Shown: piece by piece, positions 36,087 to 44,209 of the stretch
Layout: every line of letters starts with the position of its first letter
How positions within the stretch are numbered: position 1 is the first letter of the stretch
Source: Pseudomonas sp. UMAB-08
Lineage (GTDB): Bacteria > Pseudomonadota > Gammaproteobacteria > Pseudomonadales > Pseudomonadaceae
Length of the DNA: 64,000 nucleotides
Assembly: GCF_900095225.1 (NCBI RefSeq)
Contig: NZ_LT607434.1
Location: forward strand, 1-64,000
Reading direction: 5' to 3'
The notes under the pieces: generated by a model
The model's database searches: none
Seen by the model: only the letters and a program-made list of their open reading frames with translations
What the model was told of the DNA's origin: nothing
Made by a program: the position numbers and the translations under genes

Positions 36087-37682
36087 ATGAAAGTGCTTTC
36101 TCTACGAACCTCGATTGCGTTGGCTCTGCTCAGCGTCGCCGTCAGCGTTTCAGCCAAACCCCTGGTGGTCTGCACCGAGGCCAGCCCTGAAGGTTTCGAT
36201 ATTGTGCAATACACGACGGCCGTCACGGCCGACGCCTCGGCGGAAACTATCCTCGACCGTCTGGTAACGTTCAAACCCGGCACCAGCGATACCGCACCGG
36301 GCTTGGCCGAAAGCTGGGACATCAGCCTGGACGGCCTCAGCTACACCTTCCACTTGCGCCACGGCGTGAAGTTCCAGACCACCGATTATTTCAAGCCTAC
36401 GCGTGAGATGAACGCCGATGACGTGCTGTGGAGCTTCCAGCGTCAATGGGACCCGAAGCACCCATGGCATGATAAATCGCTCACCGGTTTCCCTTACTTC
36501 GAGAGCATGGGTTTCAATGACCTGCTCAAAAACGTCGAAAAACTCGACGACTACACCGTCAAATTCACCCTGTCCCGTCCTGAATCTCCGTTCCTGCGCG
36601 ACTTGGCAATGCCCTTTACGTCGATCTACTCAGCCGAGTACGGCGATCAGTTGCTCAAGGCCGGTAAGCCCGGCGAGCTGAACAGCAAACCTGTTGGTAC
36701 CGGCCCGTTCATCCTGGTCCGCTACGCCAAAGACGCGCAGGTCCGCTTTAAAGCCAACCCTGACTACTGGAAGGGGACTGTGCCCAGCGAGGCGCTGATT
36801 TTCGCCATCACGCTCGACAACAATACTCGCCTGCAAAAGCTCAAGGCTAACGAGTGCCAGATCGCGCTTTATCCAAAACCTGACGACATTGCCAGCATCA
36901 AGGCTGACCCCAATCTCAAGATTGACGAGATGGAAGCCATGATGACCAGCTACATTGCCATCAATACGTCGCACACCTACTTGAGCGATGTGCGGGTGCG
37001 TGAAGCGATCAATATCGCCTTCGACAAAAAAGCCTATATCAGAGCCCTGTTTGGTGAAGGCAAAGCCACCGAAGGGGTCAACCCGTATCCGCCAACGCTT
37101 CTCGGCTACGCTACAGATATCCAGAATCCACCTCGTGATCTGGACAAGGCCCGCGCACTATTGAAAGACGCCGGTGTCCCAAAAGGGCAAGTGTTCACCC
37201 TGTTCAGCCGTAACGGTGGTGCCGTCACCAACCCTAATCCGTTGGTCGGCGCACAGATGCTGCAATCGGATCTGGCGCAGGTAGGTATCAAGGTGGATAT
37301 TCGCGTTCTGGAATGGGGCGAGATGCTTAAGCGCGCCAAGAACGGAGAACATGACATGGTGTTCGCCGGATGGGCAGGTGACAACGGTGACCCGGATAAC
37401 TTCCTGACACCGAACCTCAGTTGTGACGCCGCAAAAAATGGTGAAAATTACGCCCGTTGGTGCAACAAGGCATTCGAAGAGGCGGTTTCCAGCGCGCGCA
37501 CGAAGACCGACCCCACAGAACGGGCCGCGCTCTACGAGCAAGCCCAGCACATTTTTCACCAGGAACAACCGTGGATAAGCTTGGCCCACCCCAAACTGTT
37601 CACGGCGATGCGCAAGAATGTCGAGGGCTATCACATCAGTCCGCTGACCAATAACAACTTCGCCACCACTCAGGTGAAGTAG
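36087..37682 (+). CDS. dppA: Third dipeptide-binding protein
   Basis: A 531-residue family 5 binding protein from MKVLSLRTSIALAL, preceded by AAGGAGGG; the longer frame from 36012 lacks a ribosome site. Signal peptide ends VSVSA. It is more distant from the other two: VVCTEASPEGFDIVQYTT and FAGWAGDNGDPDNFLTPNLSCDAA. By order it corresponds to dppA4 (PA4502), adjacent to dppB. Confidence 0.9.
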   Translation: MKVLSLRTSIALALLSVAVSVSAKPLVVCTEASPEGFDIVQYTTAVTADASAETILDRLVTFKPGTSDTAPGLAESWDISLDGLSYTFHLRHGVKFQTTDYFKPTREMNADDVLWSFQRQWDPKHPWHDKSLTGFPYFESMGFNDLLKNVEKLDDYTVKFTLSRPESPFLRDLAMPFTSIYSAEYGDQLLKAGKPGELNSKPVGTGPFILVRYAKDAQVRFKANPDYWKGTVPSEALIFAITLDNNTRLQKLKANECQIALYPKPDDIASIKADPNLKIDEMEAMMTSYIAINTSHTYLSDVRVREAINIAFDKKAYIRALFGEGKATEGVNPYPPTLLGYATDIQNPPRDLDKARALLKDAGVPKGQVFTLFSRNGGAVTNPNPLVGAQMLQSDLAQVGIKVDIRVLEWGEMLKRAKNGEHDMVFAGWAGDNGDPDNFLTPNLSCDAAKNGENYARWCNKAFEEAVSSARTKTDPTERAALYEQAQHIFHQEQPWISLAHPKLFTAMRKNVEGYHISPLTNNNFATTQVK

Positions 37683-37757
37683 ATAAAAACACCGGTGCTG
37701 CTCGTAACCCGAGCTTCACCGGGGCACGCCTAACCGGCTGATGAGGTACACCAGAAG

Positions 37758-38768
37758 ATGTTTAGTTTTATTGCCCGCCGCGTGGGATTGTTGATCCCCA
37801 CCTTCTTCGGCATCACCCTGCTGACCTTTGCCTTGATTCGCTTGATTCCGGGTGATCCGGTCGAAGTCATGATGGGGGAGCGCCGGGTCGATCCGGAAAT
37901 GCACGCTCAAGCCATGGAACGTCTTGGCCTGAACAAACCCCTGTATGCGCAGTACCTCGATTACGTCGGCAAGCTCGCCCACGGCGATCTCGGCGAATCG
38001 TTGCGCACGCGAGAAAGCGTCTGGACGGAGTTCACCGCGCTGTTCCCTGCCACCCTGGAGTTGGCGACGACCGCGCTGATTTTCGCGGGCATCCTGGGCC
38101 TGCTGGCCGGGGTGATCGCGGCACTCAAGCGAGGCTCCCTGTTCGACCACGGAGTCATGGGCATCTCCCTCGCGGGGTATTCGATGCCGATCTTCTGGTG
38201 GGGCCTGATCCTGATCATGTTCTTCTCGGTGTCGCTGGGCTGGACCCCGGTCTCTGGACGCATTGACCTGCTGTATGACATAGAGCCGCGAACCGGCTTC
38301 ATGCTCATCGACACGTTGCTCAGCGATGAAAAGGGTTCGTTCCTCGATGCCCTGCATCACCTGATTCTGCCGGCCATCGTCCTGGGCACCATCCCCTTGG
38401 CAGTGATCGCCCGGATGACCCGTTCCTCGATGCTCGAAGTGCTGCGTGAAGACTACGTACGTACCGCTCGGGCCAAAGGCCTGTCGCCAGCGCGCGTGGT
38501 GTTCGTTCACGGCCTGCGTAACGCGTTGATCCCGGTATTGACGGTGTTCGGTCTGCAAGTCGGCACACTGCTGGCGGGTGCGGTACTGACCGAAACGATT
38601 TTCTCCTGGCCCGGTATCGGCAAGTGGCTGATCGAAGCCATTGGCGCCCGGGACTATCCCGTGGTGCAAAACGGCATCCTGTTAATCGCCTGCCTGGTGA
38701 TTCTGGTCAACTTCGTGGTGGACATCCTCTACGGCTTTGCCAACCCACGCATCCGCCACCAGCGCTGA
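37758..38768 (+). CDS. dppB: Dipeptide ABC transporter permease DppB
   Basis: A 336-residue inner-membrane permease. MFSFIARRVGLLIPTFFGITLL is the standard N-terminal helix of DppB/OppB. There are about six transmembrane segments and the ATPase-contacting EAA loop YVRTARAKGLSPARVVFVHGLRNALIP near 235-260. It pairs with DppC; both accept peptides from the DppA proteins. Confidence 0.96.
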   Translation: MFSFIARRVGLLIPTFFGITLLTFALIRLIPGDPVEVMMGERRVDPEMHAQAMERLGLNKPLYAQYLDYVGKLAHGDLGESLRTRESVWTEFTALFPATLELATTALIFAGILGLLAGVIAALKRGSLFDHGVMGISLAGYSMPIFWWGLILIMFFSVSLGWTPVSGRIDLLYDIEPRTGFMLIDTLLSDEKGSFLDALHHLILPAIVLGTIPLAVIARMTRSSMLEVLREDYVRTARAKGLSPARVVFVHGLRNALIPVLTVFGLQVGTLLAGAVLTETIFSWPGIGKWLIEAIGARDYPVVQNGILLIACLVILVNFVVDILYGFANPRIRHQR

Positions 38769-38778
38769 GATCATCCTA

Positions 38779-39690
38779 ATGAGCACACCTACTCCCGTGG
38801 CAGCAGTCGATCAAAGCCTGCTCTACCCCTCGCCGTACAAAGAGTTCTGGCAAGCATTTGCGCAGAACAAAGGCGCCGTTGCCGGCCTGATGTTCATGAC
38901 CTTGATCGTGTTCTGCGCCCTATTTGCCCCGTGGGTCGCACCCCATGATCCCACTGAGCAGTACCGCGACTTCCTGCTGACCCCACCGGTCTGGCTTGCA
39001 GGCGGCCAATGGCAATTCCTGCTCGGCACCGACGAACTGGGACGCGACCTGCTGTCGCGCTTGATCACGGGTTCGCGTCTGTCGCTGCTGATCGGTTTGT
39101 CCTCGGTGGTCATGTCGTTGATTCCGGGGATTCTGATGGGCCTGCTCGCCGGGTTCTTCCCGCGTATTCTCGGCCCGTCGATCATGCGCCTGATGGACGT
39201 CATGCTGGCCCTGCCGTCGCTGCTGCTGGCCGTTGCGATTGTCGCCATCCTCGGCCCTGGCCTGATCAACACCATCATCGCAATTGCTGTCGTGTCCCTG
39301 CCTTCGTACGTGCGTCTGACCCGTGCTGCCGTCATGGGCGAACTGAACCGCGACTACGTCACTGCTGCCCGTCTGGCCGGTGCCACTCTGCCGCGCTTGA
39401 TGTTCATCACCGTGCTGCCTAACTGCATGGCGCCGCTGATCGTGCAAGCGACCTTGAGCTTTTCCTCGGCGATTCTCGATGCCGCGGCCCTGGGTTTCCT
39501 CGGCCTGGGTGTGCAACCGCCCACCCCTGAATGGGGGACCATGCTGGCCTCGGCCCGTGACTACATCGAACGCGCCTGGTGGGTCGTAAGCCTGCCCGGT
39601 CTGACCATTTTGCTCAGCGTGCTGGCAATCAACCTGATGGGCGACGGACTGCGCGATGCGCTGGACCCGAAGCTCAAGAATGCCGCCTGA
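38779..39690 (+). CDS. dppC: Dipeptide ABC transporter permease DppC
   Basis: A 303-residue permease starting MSTPTPVAAVDQ, 10 bp after dppB; the longer frame overlaps dppB and is less likely. An N-terminal OppC_N segment is followed by LLGTDELGRDLLSRLI and the EAA loop DYVTAARLAGATLPRLMF. About six TM helices; the C-terminal NLMGDGLRDALDPKLK motif is invariant in DppC. Confidence 0.96.
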   Translation: MSTPTPVAAVDQSLLYPSPYKEFWQAFAQNKGAVAGLMFMTLIVFCALFAPWVAPHDPTEQYRDFLLTPPVWLAGGQWQFLLGTDELGRDLLSRLITGSRLSLLIGLSSVVMSLIPGILMGLLAGFFPRILGPSIMRLMDVMLALPSLLLAVAIVAILGPGLINTIIAIAVVSLPSYVRLTRAAVMGELNRDYVTAARLAGATLPRLMFITVLPNCMAPLIVQATLSFSSAILDAAALGFLGLGVQPPTPEWGTMLASARDYIERAWWVVSLPGLTILLSVLAINLMGDGLRDALDPKLKNAA

Positions 39691-39700
39691 GGAGATTCGT

Positions 39701-40672
39701 ATGTCACTTTTAGAAATCAAGAATCTCAACGTCCGCTTCGGCGACGCCAAGGCCGTGCCGGTTGTCGACGGTCTGGACCTCAACGTGGAAAAGGGCGAAG
39801 TGCTGGCCATCGTTGGCGAATCGGGTTCCGGTAAATCGGTCACCATGATGGCGCTGATGGGCTTGATCGATCCGCCCGGCGTGGTCTCTGCCGACTCCCT
39901 GAGCTTCGATGGCCAGGAGTTGCTCAAGCTCAGTGCGCGTCAGCGTCGACGGATCATCGGCAAAGACATGGCGATGGTCTTCCAGGACCCGATGACCGCA
40001 CTCAACCCCAGCTATACCGTGGGTTTCCAGATCGAGGAAGTGTTGCGCCAGCACTTGAACCTGTCTGGCAAAGCCGCACGCCAACGCGCACTGGAACTGC
40101 TTGAGAAAGTAGAAATCCCCGGCGCTGCTGCTCGCTTGCACGCCTACCCGCACCAACTGTCCGGCGGCATGAGCCAACGTGTGGCGATTGCCATGGCGAT
40201 TGCCGGCGAGCCAAAACTGCTGATCGCCGACGAGCCGACCACGGCGCTGGACGTGACCATTCAGGCACAGATCATGGACCTGCTGCTGAGCCTGCAAAAA
40301 GAGCAGGACATGGCACTGGTGCTGATCACTCACGACCTGGCGGTAGTCGCCGAAACGGCCCAACGCGTATGCGTGATGTACGCGGGGCAAGCCGTTGAAG
40401 TCGGTCAGGTGCCGGGGTTGTTCGACGTCCCCGCTCACCCTTACAGCGAAGCCTTGCTGGCCGCGATCCCCGAGCACAGCATGGGCGCCGAACGTCTGGC
40501 GACCTTGCCGGGCATGGTGCCAGGGCGTTATGACCGACCCCAGGGCTGCCTGCTGTCACCGCGCTGCCCCTATGTGCAAGACAACTGCCGGACAGAGCGT
40601 CCAGGCCTGGACTCTAAAGCCCATAGCTTTGCCCGCTGTTTTTATCCGCTTAATCAGGAGCTGGTGTTATGA
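39701..40672 (+). CDS. dppD: Dipeptide ABC transporter ATPase DppD
   Basis: A 323-residue ATPase started at MSLLEIKNLNVRF after GAGGAG. Walker A is VGESGSGKSV, then Q-loop VFQDPMTALNP, signature LSGGMSQR, Walker B LLIADEPTTALDV, and H-loop LITHD. The C-terminal oligopeptide domain has four Cys (GCLLSPRCPYVQDNC and later FARCF) typical of a DppD/OppD iron-sulfur or Cys cluster. It overlaps dppF by 4 bp. Confidence 0.96.
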   Translation: MSLLEIKNLNVRFGDAKAVPVVDGLDLNVEKGEVLAIVGESGSGKSVTMMALMGLIDPPGVVSADSLSFDGQELLKLSARQRRRIIGKDMAMVFQDPMTALNPSYTVGFQIEEVLRQHLNLSGKAARQRALELLEKVEIPGAAARLHAYPHQLSGGMSQRVAIAMAIAGEPKLLIADEPTTALDVTIQAQIMDLLLSLQKEQDMALVLITHDLAVVAETAQRVCVMYAGQAVEVGQVPGLFDVPAHPYSEALLAAIPEHSMGAERLATLPGMVPGRYDRPQGCLLSPRCPYVQDNCRTERPGLDSKAHSFARCFYPLNQELVL

Positions 40673-41640
40673 GCGTCGTTCTTACCGCCCGCGACCTTAC
40701 CCGTCACTACGAAGTATCCCTTGGCCTGTTCAAGGGTCATGCCTTGGTTCGGGCCCTTAACGGTGTGTCCTTCGAGCTGGAAGCTGGCAAGACCCTGGCT
40801 GTGGTCGGCGAATCGGGCTGTGGCAAGTCCACCCTGGCGCGCGCCCTGACCCTGATTGAAGAGCCCTCCTCCGGCTCGCTGAAAATCGCCGGGCAAGAAG
40901 TCACCGGCGCCAGCAAAGCCGAACGCAAGCAGTTGCGACGCGACGTGCAGATGGTGTTCCAGAGCCCTTATGCATCGCTTAACCCACGGCAGAAAATCGG
41001 CGACCAGTTGGGCGAGCCATTGCTGATCAATACCAACCTGACCCGTGCCGAACGCCGGGAAAAAGTCCAGGCGATGATGCAACAGGTCGGGCTGCGTCCC
41101 GAGCATTATCAGCGTTACCCGCACATGTTCTCTGGCGGTCAGCGCCAACGTATCGCCCTGGCGCGCGCCATGATGCTGCAACCCAAAGTGTTGGTGGCGG
41201 ATGAACCGACCTCCGCGCTGGACGTCTCGATTCAGGCGCAGGTACTCAATCTGTTCATGGATTTGCAGAAGGAGTTCAACACCGCTTACGTGTTCATCTC
41301 CCACAACCTGTCGGTGGTGCGTCACGTGGCCGATACGGTGCTGGTGATGTACCTCGGACGTCCGGCGGAGATGGGCCCCAAGGAAGAAATCTACAACCGG
41401 CCACTGCACCCTTATACCCAGGCACTGCTGTCGGCAACCCCGACTATCCACCCGGACCCGCTGAAGCCGAAGATCAAAATCGTCGGTGAACTGCCCAACC
41501 CGCTCAACCCGCCAAGCGGCTGCGCCTTCCACAAGCGCTGCCCCTACGCGACTGAACGCTGCATCATCGAAGAACCGGCCCTGCGCCTGTTGGACAACCG
41601 TCAGGTTGCCTGCCATCACGCAGAGCAGTTCATCGTGTGA
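40669..41640 (+). CDS. dppF: Dipeptide ABC transporter ATPase DppF
   Basis: A 323-residue partner ATPase with Walker A VGESGCGKSTLA, VFQSPYASLNPR, signature FSGGQRQR, Walker B VLVADEPTSALDV, FISHNLSVV, and the C-terminal GCAFHKRCPYATERC Cys motif. It starts inside the dppD stop (ATGA). Last gene of the operon, followed by two consecutive hairpins. Confidence 0.96.
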   Translation: MSVVLTARDLTRHYEVSLGLFKGHALVRALNGVSFELEAGKTLAVVGESGCGKSTLARALTLIEEPSSGSLKIAGQEVTGASKAERKQLRRDVQMVFQSPYASLNPRQKIGDQLGEPLLINTNLTRAERREKVQAMMQQVGLRPEHYQRYPHMFSGGQRQRIALARAMMLQPKVLVADEPTSALDVSIQAQVLNLFMDLQKEFNTAYVFISHNLSVVRHVADTVLVMYLGRPAEMGPKEEIYNRPLHPYTQALLSATPTIHPDPLKPKIKIVGELPNPLNPPSGCAFHKRCPYATERCIIEEPALRLLDNRQVACHHAEQFIV

Positions 41641-41646
41641 CGGGCT

Positions 41647-41709
41647 GAAGGCGGTGTGTCAACCACACCGCCTTCGCGAACACTTGACGCGGTGTGTCTG
41701 ACACACCGC
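41647..41709. terminator. Two tandem hairpins with related arms between dppF and the PepSY oxidoreductase
   Basis: Hairpin 1 (41647-41675): GAAGGCGGTGTG, loop, CACACCGCCTTC. Hairpin 2 (41689-41709): GCGGTGTGTC, one base, GACACACCGC. Both share GCGGTGTGTC and lie between convergent genes, with no U-tract on either side. They could end dppF and oxidoreductase transcripts from opposite sides. Confidence 0.6.
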
Positions 41710-41711
41710 GC

Positions 41712-44093
41712 TCAATACACATCCCGTCGATAACGCCCCTGCTCGACTAAACGCGCGACCTCTAGCGTCCCCAGCACGTCGACCAGTACATCTTCGACCC
41801 CCATCGCCATGCCTTGCAGGCTGCCGCAGATATAAATAACCGCGCCTTCAGCCAGCCACTTGCGCAACTCATCCGCGGATTCACGCAAACGGTCCTGCAC
41901 ATAGATTTTATCGACCTGATCGCGAGAAAACGCCAGGTCCAGTCGTGCCAGATCGCCTGTCGCCAACCAACTTTGCACCTCCTCCCGACAATGAAAGTCA
42001 TGGGCGATGTTGCGCTCGCCAAACAACAACCAGTTGCGTTGCTGTCCTTGGGCAATGCGCGCTTTAAGCAAACTGCGCAACCCCGCCAGACCTGTGCCAT
42101 TGCCCAGCAGGATCATCGGCACCGGCTCGCGTGGCAGATGAAAGCTGCTGTTTCGTCTGAGACGCAGACTGATGGACGCGCCGAGCGTGGCCTGTTCAGT
42201 CAACCAGCCGGAACCCAGCCCAAGGCTGCCGTCTGCATGCACTTCCTGACGGACGATGAGCTGCAGGCTGCCGTCCGCCGGAATCGACGCGATGGAATAT
42301 TCGCGTACGACAGCACTGTCAGGCGGCAGCACTTCGACCAGATCGCCTGCGTCCCATGCCTGCGCAGTCGGCGGCGTCAGACTCAGCAGAAACACCTTCG
42401 AGCCTCCACTGCCGGGGTTCAGCCACTCGCGTTGGCTCAAGGTCCAACGGCTGAACGCCGGTGCCTGCCAAGCCATCGACGGCGCGCTACCGGTCAATTC
42501 CCCGAGCTGCCGTTGCCACTGCTGCAGCGCAACGCTGTCGGCACTGTCGACCTCAATCGGCGCGAACAGCGTGTTGCCACCGCGCTCGGCCAGCCAGCCG
42601 TGCAAGCGTTTGGCGAAGCCGCAGAAATTCTGATACTGGCGGTCGCCCAGCGCCAGCACCGCGTAGTTCAGGTTAGTCAGCGACAAGGGCTGGCCGAGCA
42701 ACGTGCGCTCGAAGCCTCGGGCACTGTCGGGCGCCTCACCGTCACCAAAAGTACTCACGACGAACAAGGCGTTGTGGCTTTGCTTCAAATCCTGCGCCGA
42801 GATGTCCGCCAAGCGCTGCACACGCACCGGCAACCCCGTCGCCTGTAGCTGCCCGGCTGTCTGCCACGCCAACTGTTCAGCGAAACCGCTTTGGCTGGCG
42901 AAGCCGATCAGCCAGGCAGGCGCGTCGCTGGCCGTGCCGACATTTCGCATCAGCTGGCCACGCGCAGTTTTGATCTGGCGTTTCTTGCGCCGACGGTCCA
43001 GGTACAACAACCACCCGGTGATAAAAAACAGCGGCATCATCAGCGATGCAACCGTCATCACAACGCGCCCGACGATCCCGAAATAACTGCCGACGTGCAG
43101 CGCATAATTGCTGATCAACACCTGAGCGGAGAGGCTCTTGTCGGCATAGCGGGACACCGCGCCGACCTTGCCCGTGGCCGGGTCCAGGGTGATCTGGTTC
43201 AGGGCTCGCGGGTGCGGCGAATCCTTGAGCAGGTAATAAACCGTCGCTGCCTGACCCGCCACAGGGGGCAGTCGCAGGTTCCAGCTGCTCAGTTCAGGGC
43301 CTGCGACGCTTTGAATACTGGTCCACACCGCAGGGTAGTCAACCGTCGGCAACGGACCTTCTGCTACCGGCTGTCCACGGCCTGGACGACCGCCGCCTCC
43401 CTTGCGCTGCTCGCCAGCGGGCGCGTCGCCCAGCAGTTTAGTCACACCGTTGCTGTACCAGTCGTAAGACCACATCAGGCCCGTCAGCGCTGACACCAGA
43501 TAGAACACCAGGCACCACGTGCCAAAAACCGAGTGCAAATCCCATTTGAAACCACGGCCTTTTTTCGCCCAGTCCAGGGTCAACCAGATGCGCCAGTTCA
43601 AGGCTCTGCGCGGCCAACGCATATAGAGGCCAGACAAACAGAAGAACACCAGAATCAAGGTGCTGGCAGCGGTGATCTGCTTACCGAACTCGCCCAACAC
43701 CAGAGTACGGTGCAGTTGCAGATTCAGACCAAAAAAATCCTGCCCGAAGACCTCTCCCTGCAATTGGCCGGTGTAGGGATCGAAGTAATTCAGCTCACCA
43801 CGACGCTCCCCCGGCGGCGGCGTAAACGCCACCCGTGCGGCCTTGTCACTGTCGGCATCGACCCACAGCGAAGCGACCACCTTGCCCGTCTGAGCCTCAA
43901 GTTTGCTGACCAGTTCAACCGGCGATAAAACCCCTGAGGCGCGTTGTTCCACGCGCAACACATTCGGGTTGAGCACCTCCAATAGCTCGTCCTGAAACGA
44001 GCTGATCGCCCCCGATACGCCCATCAAGGCCAGGACCAGTCCGGCGCTGATACCAAAGAACCAGTGCACCTGAAACAGGATTTTTTTCAACAC
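41712..44093 (-). CDS. PepSY-flavodoxin-ferredoxin reductase fusion, likely iron reductase
   Basis: A 793-residue inner-membrane flavoprotein. The N-terminal half is a PepSY-associated four-helix membrane domain (LHRTLVLGEFGKQI, WDLHSVFGTW and NYALHVGSYFG supply His that could bind haem). Near 400 a flavodoxin-like domain begins (IGFASQSGFAEQLA, VSTFGDGEAPDSA). The C-terminal FAD/NAD(P) reductase has REYSIASIP, ILLGNGTGLAGLRSLL and a terminal RRDVY. It resembles sulfite-reductase flavoprotein/CPR architecture fused to a cytochrome-like membrane unit. Next to piuA, as PA4513 is, it may reduce siderophore-bound Fe(III) in the periplasm; that role is inference. Confidence 0.88.
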   Translation of the reverse strand: MLKKILFQVHWFFGISAGLVLALMGVSGAISSFQDELLEVLNPNVLRVEQRASGVLSPVELVSKLEAQTGKVVASLWVDADSDKAARVAFTPPPGERRGELNYFDPYTGQLQGEVFGQDFFGLNLQLHRTLVLGEFGKQITAASTLILVFFCLSGLYMRWPRRALNWRIWLTLDWAKKGRGFKWDLHSVFGTWCLVFYLVSALTGLMWSYDWYSNGVTKLLGDAPAGEQRKGGGGRPGRGQPVAEGPLPTVDYPAVWTSIQSVAGPELSSWNLRLPPVAGQAATVYYLLKDSPHPRALNQITLDPATGKVGAVSRYADKSLSAQVLISNYALHVGSYFGIVGRVVMTVASLMMPLFFITGWLLYLDRRRKKRQIKTARGQLMRNVGTASDAPAWLIGFASQSGFAEQLAWQTAGQLQATGLPVRVQRLADISAQDLKQSHNALFVVSTFGDGEAPDSARGFERTLLGQPLSLTNLNYAVLALGDRQYQNFCGFAKRLHGWLAERGGNTLFAPIEVDSADSVALQQWQRQLGELTGSAPSMAWQAPAFSRWTLSQREWLNPGSGGSKVFLLSLTPPTAQAWDAGDLVEVLPPDSAVVREYSIASIPADGSLQLIVRQEVHADGSLGLGSGWLTEQATLGASISLRLRRNSSFHLPREPVPMILLGNGTGLAGLRSLLKARIAQGQQRNWLLFGERNIAHDFHCREEVQSWLATGDLARLDLAFSRDQVDKIYVQDRLRESADELRKWLAEGAVIYICGSLQGMAMGVEDVLVDVLGTLEVARLVEQGRYRRDVY

Positions 44094-44209
44094 CTTGGCT
44101 TACCTCACTCAACCGCTACGGCGCATCACGCGCCCAAGCAGCATGCATTCTCGATTGCACAGGCAAACGCCCGGATCACGTAAATGAACCGGGCGTTGAA
44201 GGCCATCGC

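Noticed and set aside
37716..38669. 317-codon minus-strand frame opposite dppB
   Set aside because: Shadow frame rich in Gln/Arg/His with no start context; dppB is certain.
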